Assembly: GCA_905612335.1 (NCBI GenBank)
Contig: CAJQRT010000005.1
Coordinates: forward strand, 1 to 15,820
From: an uncultured Candidatus Pelagibacter sp.
GTDB lineage: Bacteria; Pseudomonadota; Alphaproteobacteria; Pelagibacterales; Pelagibacteraceae
Direction: 5' to 3'
Length of the DNA: 15,820 bases
The translations under genes and the position numbers were made by a program. Below, piece by piece: positions 1-8,076 of this stretch; within the stretch, counting starts at the first letter, position 1, and each line of letters starts with the position of its first letter. The notes under the pieces were generated by a model that had not been told where the DNA came from, made no database searches, and saw only the letters and a list, made by a program, of their open reading frames with translations.

Positions 1-1006
1 TTAAAAGTGTAGAACCCAGTATTTCATTCGTATTAAATAGATGATTTAGATAGTTTTTTGAATACTTGTTAAGATTTAGATTTGAACAATTAGGATCAAG
101 AGGCTCATTGTCATTTTTAAATTTATTATTTTTAATATTTATACGACCTTTCCAAGTAAAAGCTAAACCAGTTCTTCCAGATCTCGTGGGCATTACACAA
201 TCAAACATATCCACACCTCTCTTAACAGCTCCCAGAATATCAGCTGGCGTCCCTACACCCATTAAATATCTTGGTTTATCATCGGGCATAATATTCTTTA
301 AATCATCAAGAACACTAAACATTTCATTTTGACTCTCTCCTACTGCAAGACCTCCAATCGCATAGCCATCAAAGCCAATTTTGATTAACTCATTAAGAGA
401 TTTGGTTCTTAAATCTTTGAATAAGCCACCCTGGACTATTCCAAATAAAGCTTTGTGTAGGTTTAAACCAAAAGCTATTTTAGATCTTTCAGCCCAATAT
501 ATGGATAGTTCCATAGATTTATTTATTATATCATAATCAGTAGTTTTTTTGGGACATTCATCCATGATCATAACAATATCCGAGTCTAATCCTCTTTGAA
601 CTCTTATGCTTTCTTCAGGACTTAATATGAATTTTTTACCATCTACATGAGAGTTGAATATTGCACCTTTTTCCCTGTCTACTTTGTTTAATTTTGAAAG
701 TGACATTACTTGAAATCCACCAGAATCTGTAAGTATGGGAAGCTTACAATTCATAAACTTGTGAAGTCCTCCTGCGGAAATTATTCTATCCACACCAGGT
801 CTAATCATTAAATGATATGTGTTAGATAATATTATTTCAGAACCAGTTTTAATAACATCATCAATAAGGCAAGCTTTTACAGTTGCCTGAGTACCGACAG
901 GCATAAAAGCTGGTGTTTGAATGTTGCCTCTATGGGTTTCAATAATGCCAGCTCGGGCAAATTTATCATATTCAATGACATTAAATTTGAAATTTTTTAA
1001 TGTCAT
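1..1006 (-). CDS. tgt: Queuine/preQ1 tRNA-ribosyltransferase (Tgt), 3' end cut by window edge
   Basis: Tgt exchanges guanine 34 for preQ1 in the anticodon of tRNAs with GUN anticodons, the committed step of queuosine modification. The frame is open from the ATG at 1004-1006 to the left edge, giving 335 codons; E. coli Tgt is about 375 residues, so roughly 40 are missing. Visible are the TDSGGFQ motif with catalytic Asp94, the preQ1-binding MDEC motif (Asp149, Cys151), GGLAVGE with Val222 (the bacterial preQ1-type residue), and MFDCVMPTR with nucleophile Asp269. The zinc motif, normally C-x-C-x2-C, reads C307-S-N309-L-N-L312, so two of its three cysteines are replaced. The last zinc ligand, a His, lies outside the window. 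The gene sits 17 nt after the cyclophilin stop with no clear Shine-Dalgarno, and its start codon lies inside a perfect inverted repeat. Family identity is certain; metal content is inference. Confidence 0.96.
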   Translation of the reverse strand, partial: MTLKNFKFNVIEYDKFARAGIIETHRGNIQTPAFMPVGTQATVKACLIDDVIKTGSEIILSNTYHLMIRPGVDRIISAGGLHKFMNCKLPILTDSGGFQVMSLSKLNKVDREKGAIFNSHVDGKKFILSPEESIRVQRGLDSDIVMIMDECPKKTTDYDIINKSMELSIYWAERSKIAFGLNLHKALFGIVQGGLFKDLRTKSLNELIKIGFDGYAIGGLAVGESQNEMFSVLDDLKNIMPDDKPRYLMGVGTPADILGAVKRGVDMFDCVMPTRSGRTGLAFTWKGRINIKNNKFKNDNEPLDPNCSNLNLNKYSKNYLNHLFNTNEILGSTLL

Positions 1007-1010
1007 TGAA
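971..1010 (-). repeat. Perfect 15-bp inverted repeat enclosing the tgt start codon
   Basis: The arms TTCAATGACATTAAA (971-985) and TTTAATGTCATTGAA (996-1010) are exact reverse complements separated by 10 nt. In the minus-strand mRNA the 5' arm contains the tgt AUG (1006-1004) and the hairpin covers codons 1 to 12, with loop AAAUUUCAAA. No U-run follows the 3' arm, so it is not an ordinary terminator. The upstream cyclophilin stop (1024-1026) is close enough that a terminating ribosome could reach the foot of the stem, which would suit translational coupling. The repeat is directly visible; a regulatory role is inference. Confidence 0.75.
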
Positions 1011-1023
1011 ATGTCTATTAATA

Positions 1024-1578
1024 TTATTTTAAGCTAATAATTTTATCTGGGTTAGAAACAGAACCGTTATTATTTTGGTCTCCTCTTTTAATTTTATCAA
1101 CTAGTTCCATACCTTCGATAACCTTACCAAAAACAGTATATTGTCTATCAAGGAATGATGACTCTTTGAAACAAATAAAAAATTGACTATTAGCACTATT
1201 TGGATCTTGTGATCTAGCCATAGACAAGGTTCCTCTTTCATGGGGTAAGTCGCTAAATTCTTCTTTAAGATCTGGTAAATCAGAACCACCCATTCCAGCT
1301 CTTTTTAAATCAAATTGGTCATTAGAAGAGTTACCAAATTGCACATCTCCTGTTTGAGCCATAAAACCATCAATTACCCTGTGAAATACAACACCATCGT
1401 ATTTTCCATCTTTGGCTAATTGTTTAATTCTTTTAACATGGTTAGGTGCAACATCTTCAAAAAGTTCTATTTTAATGTCTCCATCTTTGAGTTTTAAAAT
1501 CATTATATTCTCCTCTGCGATTAGATTGTTGATTAGTATAAAAAATAAAATTAAAAATTTTGTTATAAATTTATTCAT
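1024..1578 (-). CDS. Cyclophilin-type peptidyl-prolyl cis-trans isomerase, with predicted signal peptide
   Basis: This enzyme speeds cis-trans isomerisation of X-Pro bonds during folding. Residues 1-22 form a signal-peptide-like segment (Lys-rich start, hydrophobic LILFFILINNLIA), predicting export. The cyclophilin domain runs from about 26 to 184, with FHR (His66, Arg67), GFMAQ (Phe72, Gln75), NSANSQFF and VFGKV. The position of the cyclosporin-contacting Trp is Phe142, as in several bacterial cyclophilins. The start overlaps the coaD stop by 8 nt. A second in-frame ATG (codon 26, at 1503) follows GAGGAG with ideal spacing and would give a 159-residue protein with no signal peptide, so a cytosolic form may also be made. 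Alphaproteobacteria commonly carry two adjacent cyclophilin genes here, one exported and one cytosolic; only one is present. Whether to call it ppiA or ppiB is therefore unclear. Confidence 0.93.
   Translation of the reverse strand: MNKFITKFLILFFILINNLIAEENIMILKLKDGDIKIELFEDVAPNHVKRIKQLAKDGKYDGVVFHRVIDGFMAQTGDVQFGNSSNDQFDLKRAGMGGSDLPDLKEEFSDLPHERGTLSMARSQDPNSANSQFFICFKESSFLDRQYTVFGKVIEGMELVDKIKRGDQNNNGSVSNPDKIISLK
1501..1515 (-). promoter_or_regulatory. Strong internal Shine-Dalgarno and in-frame ATG inside the cyclophilin gene
   Basis: On the minus strand GAGGAG (1515-1510) is followed by 6 nt and then ATG (1503-1501), codon 26 of the cyclophilin frame. Most starts in this window lack a recognisable Shine-Dalgarno, so the match stands out. 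The same bases encode the Glu-Glu after the predicted signal cleavage site, so chance cannot be excluded. Confidence 0.5.
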
Positions 1579-2065
1579 ATTTCTCTTTTAAAGACTTTAT
1601 TGTACTTTTTGTAGTAAATTTTTTTATATCACCTTTTAGTCTCACTATTTCTTTAACAAATCTTGATGAAATAATTTGATTTTCAACATCAGACATCAAA
1701 AAGATTGTTTCTATATTATTATTTAATTTTCTATTCATTCCAGCTAATTGAAATTCATATTCAAAGTCAGATACAGCTCTTAGACCTCTTAAAATAATAT
1801 TAGATTTGTATTTTTTGCACAAATCAGTTGTTAATGATGTAAATGAAATAACTTCAATTCTTTTTTTATCAAACTTTAAGTCAACAAATAGAGCTTTTTT
1901 AATTAACTGTATTCTTTCAAGTGAATTAAAAAGATAATTTTTATTAGTACCCTCAGAAGCAGCAATAATAACTTTATCAAATAATTTTAAAGCTTTTTTA
2001 ATTACATCAATATGACCAAAGGTTATTGGGTCAAATGTTCCAGGATACACGGCAACTTTTTTCAT
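1571..2065 (-). CDS. coaD: Phosphopantetheine adenylyltransferase
   Basis: CoaD transfers AMP from ATP to 4'-phosphopantetheine, making dephospho-CoA in the penultimate step of coenzyme A synthesis in the cytosol. The 164 residues match the usual length of about 160. The nucleotidyltransferase signature is at the N-terminus: YPGTFDPITFGH, with the (T/H)-x-G-H element at 15-18. RGLR (93-96) is followed by SDFEYEFQLAGMN, typical of the family. The C-terminal ISSRFVKEI (132-140) takes the place of the usual SSS-x-V-K-E-type motif, with Arg at the third Ser position. The ATG overlaps the gyrA TAA by one base (TAATG) and the stop overlaps the cyclophilin start by 8 nt, so the three genes are probably translationally coupled. 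Nothing looks broken. Confidence 0.97.
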   Translation of the reverse strand: MKKVAVYPGTFDPITFGHIDVIKKALKLFDKVIIAASEGTNKNYLFNSLERIQLIKKALFVDLKFDKKRIEVISFTSLTTDLCKKYKSNIILRGLRAVSDFEYEFQLAGMNRKLNNNIETIFLMSDVENQIISSRFVKEIVRLKGDIKKFTTKSTIKSLKEKYE

Positions 2066-4614
2066 TACTCCAAGTTATCATCAATTTTTATTGCTGAAAC
2101 AACTTTTTCATCACCAGATAATTTGATAATTCTTACACCTTGAGTATTTCTTCCTGCCGTTCTGATTTCTTTAACAGCAACCCTAATGACTCTTCCCTTA
2201 TTTGTTGAAATCATTACATCATCTCCTTCAATAACCGGAAATGAGGAACATATACTCCCATTTCTTGGAGAGTTAATAATTCCTATTATACCCTTACCAC
2301 CTCTATTGGTAACTCTATATTCATTATTCAAAGTTTTTTTACCGTATCCATTTTCTGTAATAGATAAAACAAATCTTTCTTCAGACTTTGAATCTTTTTT
2401 TGTTTTTTCTTTATTTGCAATTGAAAGAGAAACGATCTCATCATTAGGTGATAACTCTATACCCTTAATACCTTTTGAAGATCTACCCTTAAATATTCGT
2501 AGTTTTTTTGATTCAAATCTAATGCATTTACCATTTTTTGTACTTAACATTACATCTTGATCGTCTTTGCAAATTTCAACACCTACAATTTTGTCATTGG
2601 GATCTAATTTTATTGCAATTTTTCCAGCTGAATTAATTGAAGAAAAATCTTCTAGGCTATTTTTTCTAACTTTACCTTTTGCAGTAGCGAAAACAATTTG
2701 AAGATTTTTTAGATCAGCTTCATCATCAGGAAATGGCATTATTGAACTAATAGATTGATGATTTTTTAATGGTAAGATATTGAATAGAGATTTACCTTTT
2801 GATGTTGTTGATCCTTCGGGTATTTTCCAAGCTTTAATTTTATAAACAAGTCCCTCCGTTGAAAAGAAAAGAACAGAAGTACGAGTGTTAACTGATAAAG
2901 TTTGAACAACAGAATCTTCATCTCTCGTTGTGATCCCAGATTTTCCCTTACCACCTCTTTTTTGTTGTTTGACGCTACTTAAGGCTCCTCTTTTAATGTA
3001 ACCCTGAAGAGTAACTGTAATAATTACTGCTTCTTTTTGAATAGTCTCTTCGATATCATAGTTTAAAACAGCATCTATAATTTTAGTTCTTCTTGGAACT
3101 GCAAACTTTTCTTTGATAGTTTTAAGCTCTTCACTAATTACGTTTAAAAGTTCTTTTTTAGAATTAATTATTTTTTTATAACCTTTAATCAGGTCAGCTA
3201 ATTTTTTAATTTCAACTTCTATTTCATTAATACCAAGAGCTGTAAGTTTTTGAAGTCTAAGTTCTAAAATAGCAATTACCTGAGGATCAGTTAGTGAATA
3301 TAAATCTTTTCCCTTTTTATCTTCAACAAGTGAAATTAGCTTTAAAGATTTATTTATTTTCCACTTAGTGCTTAATAATGATTTTTTAGCATCATCAGGA
3401 GTTTTTGAAGAGCGTATAATTTTTATAATCTTGTCTAAGTTCTCAACAGATACTGATAATCCAATAAGGATGTGAGCTCTGTCTTCAGCTTTTTTTAAAT
3501 CAAACTTAGTTTTTTTGATTATCACATCTTCACGGAATGTTAGGAAGTTTGATAAAAATTCTTTTAAATTACAGATTTTAGGTTTGCCATCAACAATAGC
3601 TAAAGTGTTAAAGCCAAAAGAACTTTCTATAGATGTGTTTTTATAAAGTAATCTTTTAATAGTTTCTGGTTCAACACCATTTCTTAAATCAATAGCAACT
3701 CTAATCCCTTCTCTGTTAGATTCGTCTCTAATATCTCTTATTCCCTCTATTTTTTTCTCTCTAACAAGTTGAGCAATCCTCTCATTTAAAACTGATTTAT
3801 TTACTTGATATGGCACAGAAGTTATAACGAGTCTCTCTCTACCATTTTTTTGTGCTTCAACGCTAATTTCACCTCTAATTTTAAATGATCCACGACCAAC
3901 ATTATATCCAGCTTTAATAATTTCTTTTCCGATGATGACACCACCTGTTGGAAAATCAGGGCCCGGTATATGCTTCATTAATTCTTTAATCTTAATATCT
4001 TTATTTTCAATTAAAGCTAATGTTCCATCTATAATTTCACCTAAATTATGTGGGGGAATACTTGTAGCCATTCCAACCGCAATACCACCTGCACCGTTTA
4101 CTAGTAAATTAGGATATTGAGCAGGCAAGACAGTTGGCTCTCTTTCCGTTTCATCATAATTACTTTTGTATTCAACGGTATTTTTTTCTATATCATCAAT
4201 TAAGTATTGAGAAACTTTAGCTAATCTTGTTTCTGTATATCTCATAGCCGCAGCTGGATCTCCATCTATAGAACCAAAGTTACCCTGACCTTGAACTAGA
4301 GGTAAACTCATGGAAAAATCTTGAACCATTCTGACTAGAGCGTCATAAACAGATTGATCTCCATGCGGGTGATATTTACCAATAACATCACCAACTATTC
4401 TTGCTGATTTTCTAAATTGTTTTGACCAATCGTAACCACCTTTATACATAGCAAACAATATTCTTCTATGAACAGGTTTAAGTCCATCTCTGACATCTGG
4501 AAGAGCCCTACTCACAATTACACTCATTGCATATGACAAATAAGATGAGCTCATCTCATCATGCATTGAAATGAGTTTTATATTCTCGTTTTTAGGAATT
4601 TCTGTATCTTTCAT
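2065..4614 (-). CDS. gyrA: DNA gyrase subunit A
   Basis: GyrA forms the A2B2 gyrase with GyrB and carries out the ATP-driven double-strand passage that introduces negative supercoils. At 849 residues it has normal length. The winged-helix breakage-reunion region includes [11 protein letters not shown] and the active-site Tyr126 in [11 protein letters not shown] coiled-coil arm follows at roughly 360-500, and the C-terminal beta-pinwheel begins with the GyrA box QKRGGKG (551-557). The box separates it from topoisomerase IV ParC, which lacks a complete one. In the quinolone-contact region [11 protein letters not shown], Gln87 stands where E. coli has Ser83, while Asp91 (E. coli Asp87) is kept. 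The gene begins 5 nt after the ssb stop and its TAA shares one base with the coaD ATG, placing it in the ssb-gyrA-coaD-cyclophilin-tgt operon. gyrB is not in the window. Confidence 0.98.
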   Translation of the reverse strand: MKDTEIPKNENIKLISMHDEMSSSYLSYAMSVIVSRALPDVRDGLKPVHRRILFAMYKGGYDWSKQFRKSARIVGDVIGKYHPHGDQSVYDALVRMVQDFSMSLPLVQGQGNFGSIDGDPAAAMRYTETRLAKVSQYLIDDIEKNTVEYKSNYDETEREPTVLPAQYPNLLVNGAGGIAVGMATSIPPHNLGEIIDGTLALIENKDIKIKELMKHIPGPDFPTGGVIIGKEIIKAGYNVGRGSFKIRGEISVEAQKNGRERLVITSVPYQVNKSVLNERIAQLVREKKIEGIRDIRDESNREGIRVAIDLRNGVEPETIKRLLYKNTSIESSFGFNTLAIVDGKPKICNLKEFLSNFLTFREDVIIKKTKFDLKKAEDRAHILIGLSVSVENLDKIIKIIRSSKTPDDAKKSLLSTKWKINKSLKLISLVEDKKGKDLYSLTDPQVIAILELRLQKLTALGINEIEVEIKKLADLIKGYKKIINSKKELLNVISEELKTIKEKFAVPRRTKIIDAVLNYDIEETIQKEAVIITVTLQGYIKRGALSSVKQQKRGGKGKSGITTRDEDSVVQTLSVNTRTSVLFFSTEGLVYKIKAWKIPEGSTTSKGKSLFNILPLKNHQSISSIMPFPDDEADLKNLQIVFATAKGKVRKNSLEDFSSINSAGKIAIKLDPNDKIVGVEICKDDQDVMLSTKNGKCIRFESKKLRIFKGRSSKGIKGIELSPNDEIVSLSIANKEKTKKDSKSEERFVLSITENGYGKKTLNNEYRVTNRGGKGIIGIINSPRNGSICSSFPVIEGDDVMISTNKGRVIRVAVKEIRTAGRNTQGVRIIKLSGDEKVVSAIKIDDNLE

Positions 4615-4619
4615 AGAAA

Positions 4620-5081
4620 CTAAAAGGGAATTTCGTCATCCATATCATTAGGGGCTTGGGGGCTATCATCAGGATTGCTAGCAACAGCTTGCGAATTATC
4701 ATTTTGAATACCACCACCGCCAGTGTTTCCACCACCCAACATAGTAAGTGAAGAATTGTATCCTTGAATTACAATTTCAGTTGAATACTTGTCTTGACCA
4801 GATTGTTCATCTTTCCATTTTCTAGTCGTTATCTGTCCCTCAACATAAATTTGAGCACCTTTTTTCAAATATTGCTGAACAACATTGACTAACCCTTCAT
4901 TAAATACAACTATTCTGTGCCATTCTGTTTTTTCTTTTTTTTCGCCAGTTGCTTTATCTTTCCAAGATTGGCTAGTAGCTAAACTTAAGGTAGCAAGACT
5001 TTTGCCATTCGACATTTGTTTGATTTCCGGGTCTGCGCCTAAACGCCCAATTAATAATACTTTATTTAAACTTCCAGCCAT
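4620..5081 (-). CDS. ssb: Single-stranded DNA-binding protein
   Basis: SSB coats single-stranded DNA during replication, recombination and repair and recruits partner enzymes through its C-terminal tip. The 153-residue protein starts [17 protein letters not shown], followed by the OB fold to about residue 110, including [20 protein letters not shown] and YVEGQI. A Gly/Asn-rich flexible linker follows (around 115-145). The acidic tip MDDEIPF (147-153) ends in the conserved Ile-Pro-Phe. It is the first gene of the minus-strand block, divergent from uvrA across 88 nt, and 5 nt upstream of gyrA. The pairing of ssb with divergent uvrA and downstream gyrA is common in alphaproteobacteria. No strong Shine-Dalgarno precedes the ATG. 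Confidence 0.97.
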   Translation of the reverse strand: MAGSLNKVLLIGRLGADPEIKQMSNGKSLATLSLATSQSWKDKATGEKKEKTEWHRIVVFNEGLVNVVQQYLKKGAQIYVEGQITTRKWKDEQSGQDKYSTEIVIQGYNSSLTMLGGGNTGGGGIQNDNSQAVASNPDDSPQAPNDMDDEIPF

Positions 5082-5113
5082 AATATTTATAATTCTTTAT
5101 TTATTTAATTAAT

Positions 5114-5142
5114 TTTATATCACAATACAAACTCAATATTAA
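5114..5142 (-). promoter_or_regulatory. Candidate sigma-70 promoter for the ssb-gyrA operon
   Basis: On the minus strand TTAATA (5142-5137) and TATAAA (5119-5114) are separated by 17 nt, and TGA immediately precedes TATAAA, giving an extended -10. Transcription would start near 5107, leaving a leader of about 25 nt before the ssb ATG. In this AT-rich sequence such matches arise readily, so this is a candidate only. Confidence 0.4.
5114..5142 (+). promoter_or_regulatory. Weak mirrored candidate promoter for uvrA
   Basis: Read on the plus strand, the same hexamers give TTTATA (5114-5119), a 17-nt spacer and TATTAA (5137-5142), about 27 nt upstream of the uvrA ATG. Each is a 4-of-6 match to consensus. 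If both directions are used, RNA polymerase could load only one way at a time. I see no GTTC-N7-GTTC LexA site anywhere in the 88-nt gap. Confidence 0.2.
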
Positions 5143-5169
5143 TTTTATTAATTTAAAGCAACTAAAATT

Positions 5170-8049
5170 ATGATTAAAAAGATAGTTATTAAGGGTGCAA
5201 AAGAGCATAACTTAAAGAATGTTTCAGTAGAAATACCTAAAGATCAGTTTGTTGTAATTACTGGTCTTTCTGGTTCAGGAAAATCCTCATTAGCATTTGA
5301 CACTGTCTATGCCGAAGGACAAAGAAGATACGTTGAAAGTTTATCAGCTTATGCTCGTCAATTTTTAGATAAAATGAAAAAACCAAATGTTGATCTTATC
5401 GAGGGATTAAGTCCAGCTATAGCTATAGAGCAAAAAAATACATCTAAAAATCCAAGATCAACTGTTGCAACAGTTACTGAAATTTATGACTATATGAGAG
5501 TGTTGTATGCAAGGGCTGGTGTTCCCTACTCACCATTCACAGGAAAGCCAATTACATCGCAAACAATAACCCAAATAGTTGATTTAATAAAAAAATTACC
5601 AAAAAAATCTACAATTTATATTTTTGCTCCTGTGGTTAGAGGTCGTAAGGGTGAGTATAGAAAAGATATTTTAAGCTATAAAAGAAGAGGTTTTAGAAAA
5701 ATTAAAATTGATGAAGTCATATATGAAATAGACAATGCACCTAATTTAGATAAAAAACTTAAACATGATATATCTGTTTTAGTTGATAGAATTGTTTTGA
5801 ATTCCAATCTTGGTAATAGACTTGCTGAAAGTATTGAGACGGCTGTAAATTTATCAAATGGATTGGTATTTGTTGAGTATGAAGATGAAACATTGCCACA
5901 AAAATTTAGAAAAATTGAAAAATTAATTTATTCTACAAAATTTGCCTGTCCAGAAAGTGGTTTTACAATTGAAGAGATTGAGCCAAGACTTTTTTCTTTT
6001 AATAGTCCTTATGGAGCGTGTGCAGAATGTGAAGGTATAGGTATTAAATTGAATGTAGATCCAAATTTAGTAGTTCCTGATGAGAAAAAAAGTATAGCAG
6101 ATGGTGCTATAGAACCATGGGCCAAATCTACAACACTATATTACGCTCAAACCTTGGCCTCTATTGCTAAACATTATGGATTTTCTTTAGATGAAAGATG
6201 GAAAAAACTTCCAAAAAAATTTAGAGATGTAGTATTGTTTGGATCGGATGAAGAAGAAATTAAGTTTGTTTATGACGATGGTTATGAAAAATATTCTCAT
6301 AAAAAAACTTTTGAAGGTGTAATAAATAATCTTGAAAGAAGATTTCTTGAATCTGATAGTGAATGGAAAAGAGAAGCGATAGCTGAATACCAATCTGATT
6401 CTGCTTGTGAAGGATGTAATGGTAATAGATTAAAAGAAGAAGCCTTATGTGTTAAAATTGATAATCAGAATATAAGCGAAGTAACTAAAAAATCTATTCT
6501 AGATGCTGCTAAATGGTTCAAAGGTTTAGAGCAAAATCTTGATAAACGACAATTTAAGATAGCAGAACATATTTTAAAAGAAATTAATGAAAGACTAACG
6601 TTCCTTTTAAATGTTGGGCTTGAATATTTAACATTATCGAGAGAGTCAGGAACTCTTTCTGGAGGTGAGGCTCAAAGAATAAGACTCGCATCACAAATTG
6701 GTTCTGGATTAACTGGTGTACTGTATGTACTTGATGAACCTTCTATCGGATTGCATCAAAAAGATAATGTTAAATTAATAAATGCATTAAAAAGACTAAG
6801 AGATTTAGGTAACACTGTAATTGTTGTTGAGCATGATACGGAAACGATGGAAAATGCAGATCATATAATAGATATGGGTCCAGAAGCTGGAACTAATGGT
6901 GGTGAAATAATTGCACAAGGTACTTATGATGAAATACTAAAAAATAAAAACAGTATTACTGGTCAATATTTATCTCATAAAAAGTATATAGAAATTCCAA
7001 GAACCAGAAGGCTTGCAAAAAATGGAAGATTTGTTGAAATTAATGGTGCTAGTGGAAATAATTTGAACAACGTTAATCTTAAAATTCCAACAGGAAGTTT
7101 TACTTGTGTAACTGGTGTTTCAGGTAGTGGTAAATCAACACTAATATTACAAACATTATATCATGCCTTAAATTTAACCTTGAATAACAAAGCTAGAAAA
7201 GTCCCTAAAGAGTTTAAGAGCTATAAAGGTGTTGAGCTTATAGATAAAATAATTGATATAGATCAATCTCCTATTGGAAGAACACCTAGATCAAACCCTG
7301 CAACTTATACAGGAGCTTTTGGCCCCATTAGAGATTGGTTTACAGCACTACCAGAGTCAAAAACAAGAGGCTATAAGCCAGGCAGATTTTCTTTTAATGT
7401 TAAAGGTGGAAGATGTGAAGCTTGTGAGGGTGATGGTGTAATTACATATGAGATGCACTTCTTACCTGATGTTTATATCCAGTGTGATGAATGCAAAGGA
7501 ACTCGTTATAATAGAGAAACTCTTGAGATAAAATTTAAAGATAAAAGTATTGCCGATGTATTGGATATGTCTGTAGACGAGGGATGTGAGTATTTTGAAA
7601 ATATTTCAAATATTAAAACAAAACTATTAACATTAAAAAAAGTGGGTCTTGGGTATATAAAGATTGGACAGCAGGCAACAACACTATCTGGTGGTGAAGC
7701 TCAACGTATTAAATTAGCTAAGGAATTATCAAAAAGATCTACAGGAAGAACCATGTACATATTAGATGAACCAACAACGGGTCTTCATCAACATGATATT
7801 AAAAAACTATTAGAAATACTTCATACATTTGTAGCTCTGGGAAATACTGTGGTTGTTATTGAGCATAATTTGGATGTAATCAAAACAGCTGATTATATTG
7901 TTGATATGGGTCCTGAAGGTGGTGTCAAAGGTGGAAATATTATCGCAGAGGGAAAACCAGAGGACATTATTAAAATAAAAGGTAGCTATACCGGGGAATT
8001 CTTAAAGCCTTTGCTAGAAGAAAAATTTAAAAAGAAGTTAAAGATTTAA
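5170..8049 (+). CDS. uvrA: Excinuclease ABC subunit A
   Basis: UvrA is the damage-sensing ATPase of nucleotide excision repair; a dimer loads UvrB on lesions. The 959-residue protein has both ABC modules: Walker A GLSGSGKS (32-39) and GVSGSGKS (649-656), signature LSGGE (496-500) and a second LSGGEAQRI near the C-terminus, with [10 protein letters not shown] and [10 protein letters not shown] as Walker B/D-loop regions. The essential C-terminal zinc module is complete (Cys749, Cys752, Cys772, Cys775). The first zinc module is degenerate: Cys260 is followed by Ser263 where the second Cys normally lies, with Cys284 and Cys287 kept. From memory, a CPxSGF form is common in alphaproteobacterial UvrA, so this is probably lineage-typical. 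The gene diverges from ssb and is followed 27 nt later by a membrane protein gene on the same strand. Confidence 0.98.
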   Translation: MIKKIVIKGAKEHNLKNVSVEIPKDQFVVITGLSGSGKSSLAFDTVYAEGQRRYVESLSAYARQFLDKMKKPNVDLIEGLSPAIAIEQKNTSKNPRSTVATVTEIYDYMRVLYARAGVPYSPFTGKPITSQTITQIVDLIKKLPKKSTIYIFAPVVRGRKGEYRKDILSYKRRGFRKIKIDEVIYEIDNAPNLDKKLKHDISVLVDRIVLNSNLGNRLAESIETAVNLSNGLVFVEYEDETLPQKFRKIEKLIYSTKFACPESGFTIEEIEPRLFSFNSPYGACAECEGIGIKLNVDPNLVVPDEKKSIADGAIEPWAKSTTLYYAQTLASIAKHYGFSLDERWKKLPKKFRDVVLFGSDEEEIKFVYDDGYEKYSHKKTFEGVINNLERRFLESDSEWKREAIAEYQSDSACEGCNGNRLKEEALCVKIDNQNISEVTKKSILDAAKWFKGLEQNLDKRQFKIAEHILKEINERLTFLLNVGLEYLTLSRESGTLSGGEAQRIRLASQIGSGLTGVLYVLDEPSIGLHQKDNVKLINALKRLRDLGNTVIVVEHDTETMENADHIIDMGPEAGTNGGEIIAQGTYDEILKNKNSITGQYLSHKKYIEIPRTRRLAKNGRFVEINGASGNNLNNVNLKIPTGSFTCVTGVSGSGKSTLILQTLYHALNLTLNNKARKVPKEFKSYKGVELIDKIIDIDQSPIGRTPRSNPATYTGAFGPIRDWFTALPESKTRGYKPGRFSFNVKGGRCEACEGDGVITYEMHFLPDVYIQCDECKGTRYNRETLEIKFKDKSIADVLDMSVDEGCEYFENISNIKTKLLTLKKVGLGYIKIGQQATTLSGGEAQRIKLAKELSKRSTGRTMYILDEPTTGLHQHDIKKLLEILHTFVALGNTVVVIEHNLDVIKTADYIVDMGPEGGVKGGNIIAEGKPEDIIKIKGSYTGEFLKPLLEEKFKKKLKI

Positions 8050-8076
8050 ACAATTAGTGTATAAGTGATTCTAAAT

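Noticed and set aside
66..332. 88-codon plus-strand frame opposite tgt
   Set aside because: It is wholly antisense to the conserved catalytic region of tgt and resembles no known protein.
1..1006. tgt as a decaying pseudogene because zinc cysteines are missing
   Set aside because: The frame is uninterrupted for 335 codons and all catalytic and preQ1-pocket residues are kept, so selection still appears to act on it.
2186..2560. 124-codon open frame on the plus strand inside gyrA
   Set aside because: It lies antisense to the conserved GyrA C-terminal domain, shows no recognisable domain, and is composed of complement-strand codon shadows.
2065..4614. gyrA as topoisomerase IV parC
   Set aside because: A complete GyrA box is present at 551-557 and the neighbours are ssb and coaD, both of which favour gyrA.
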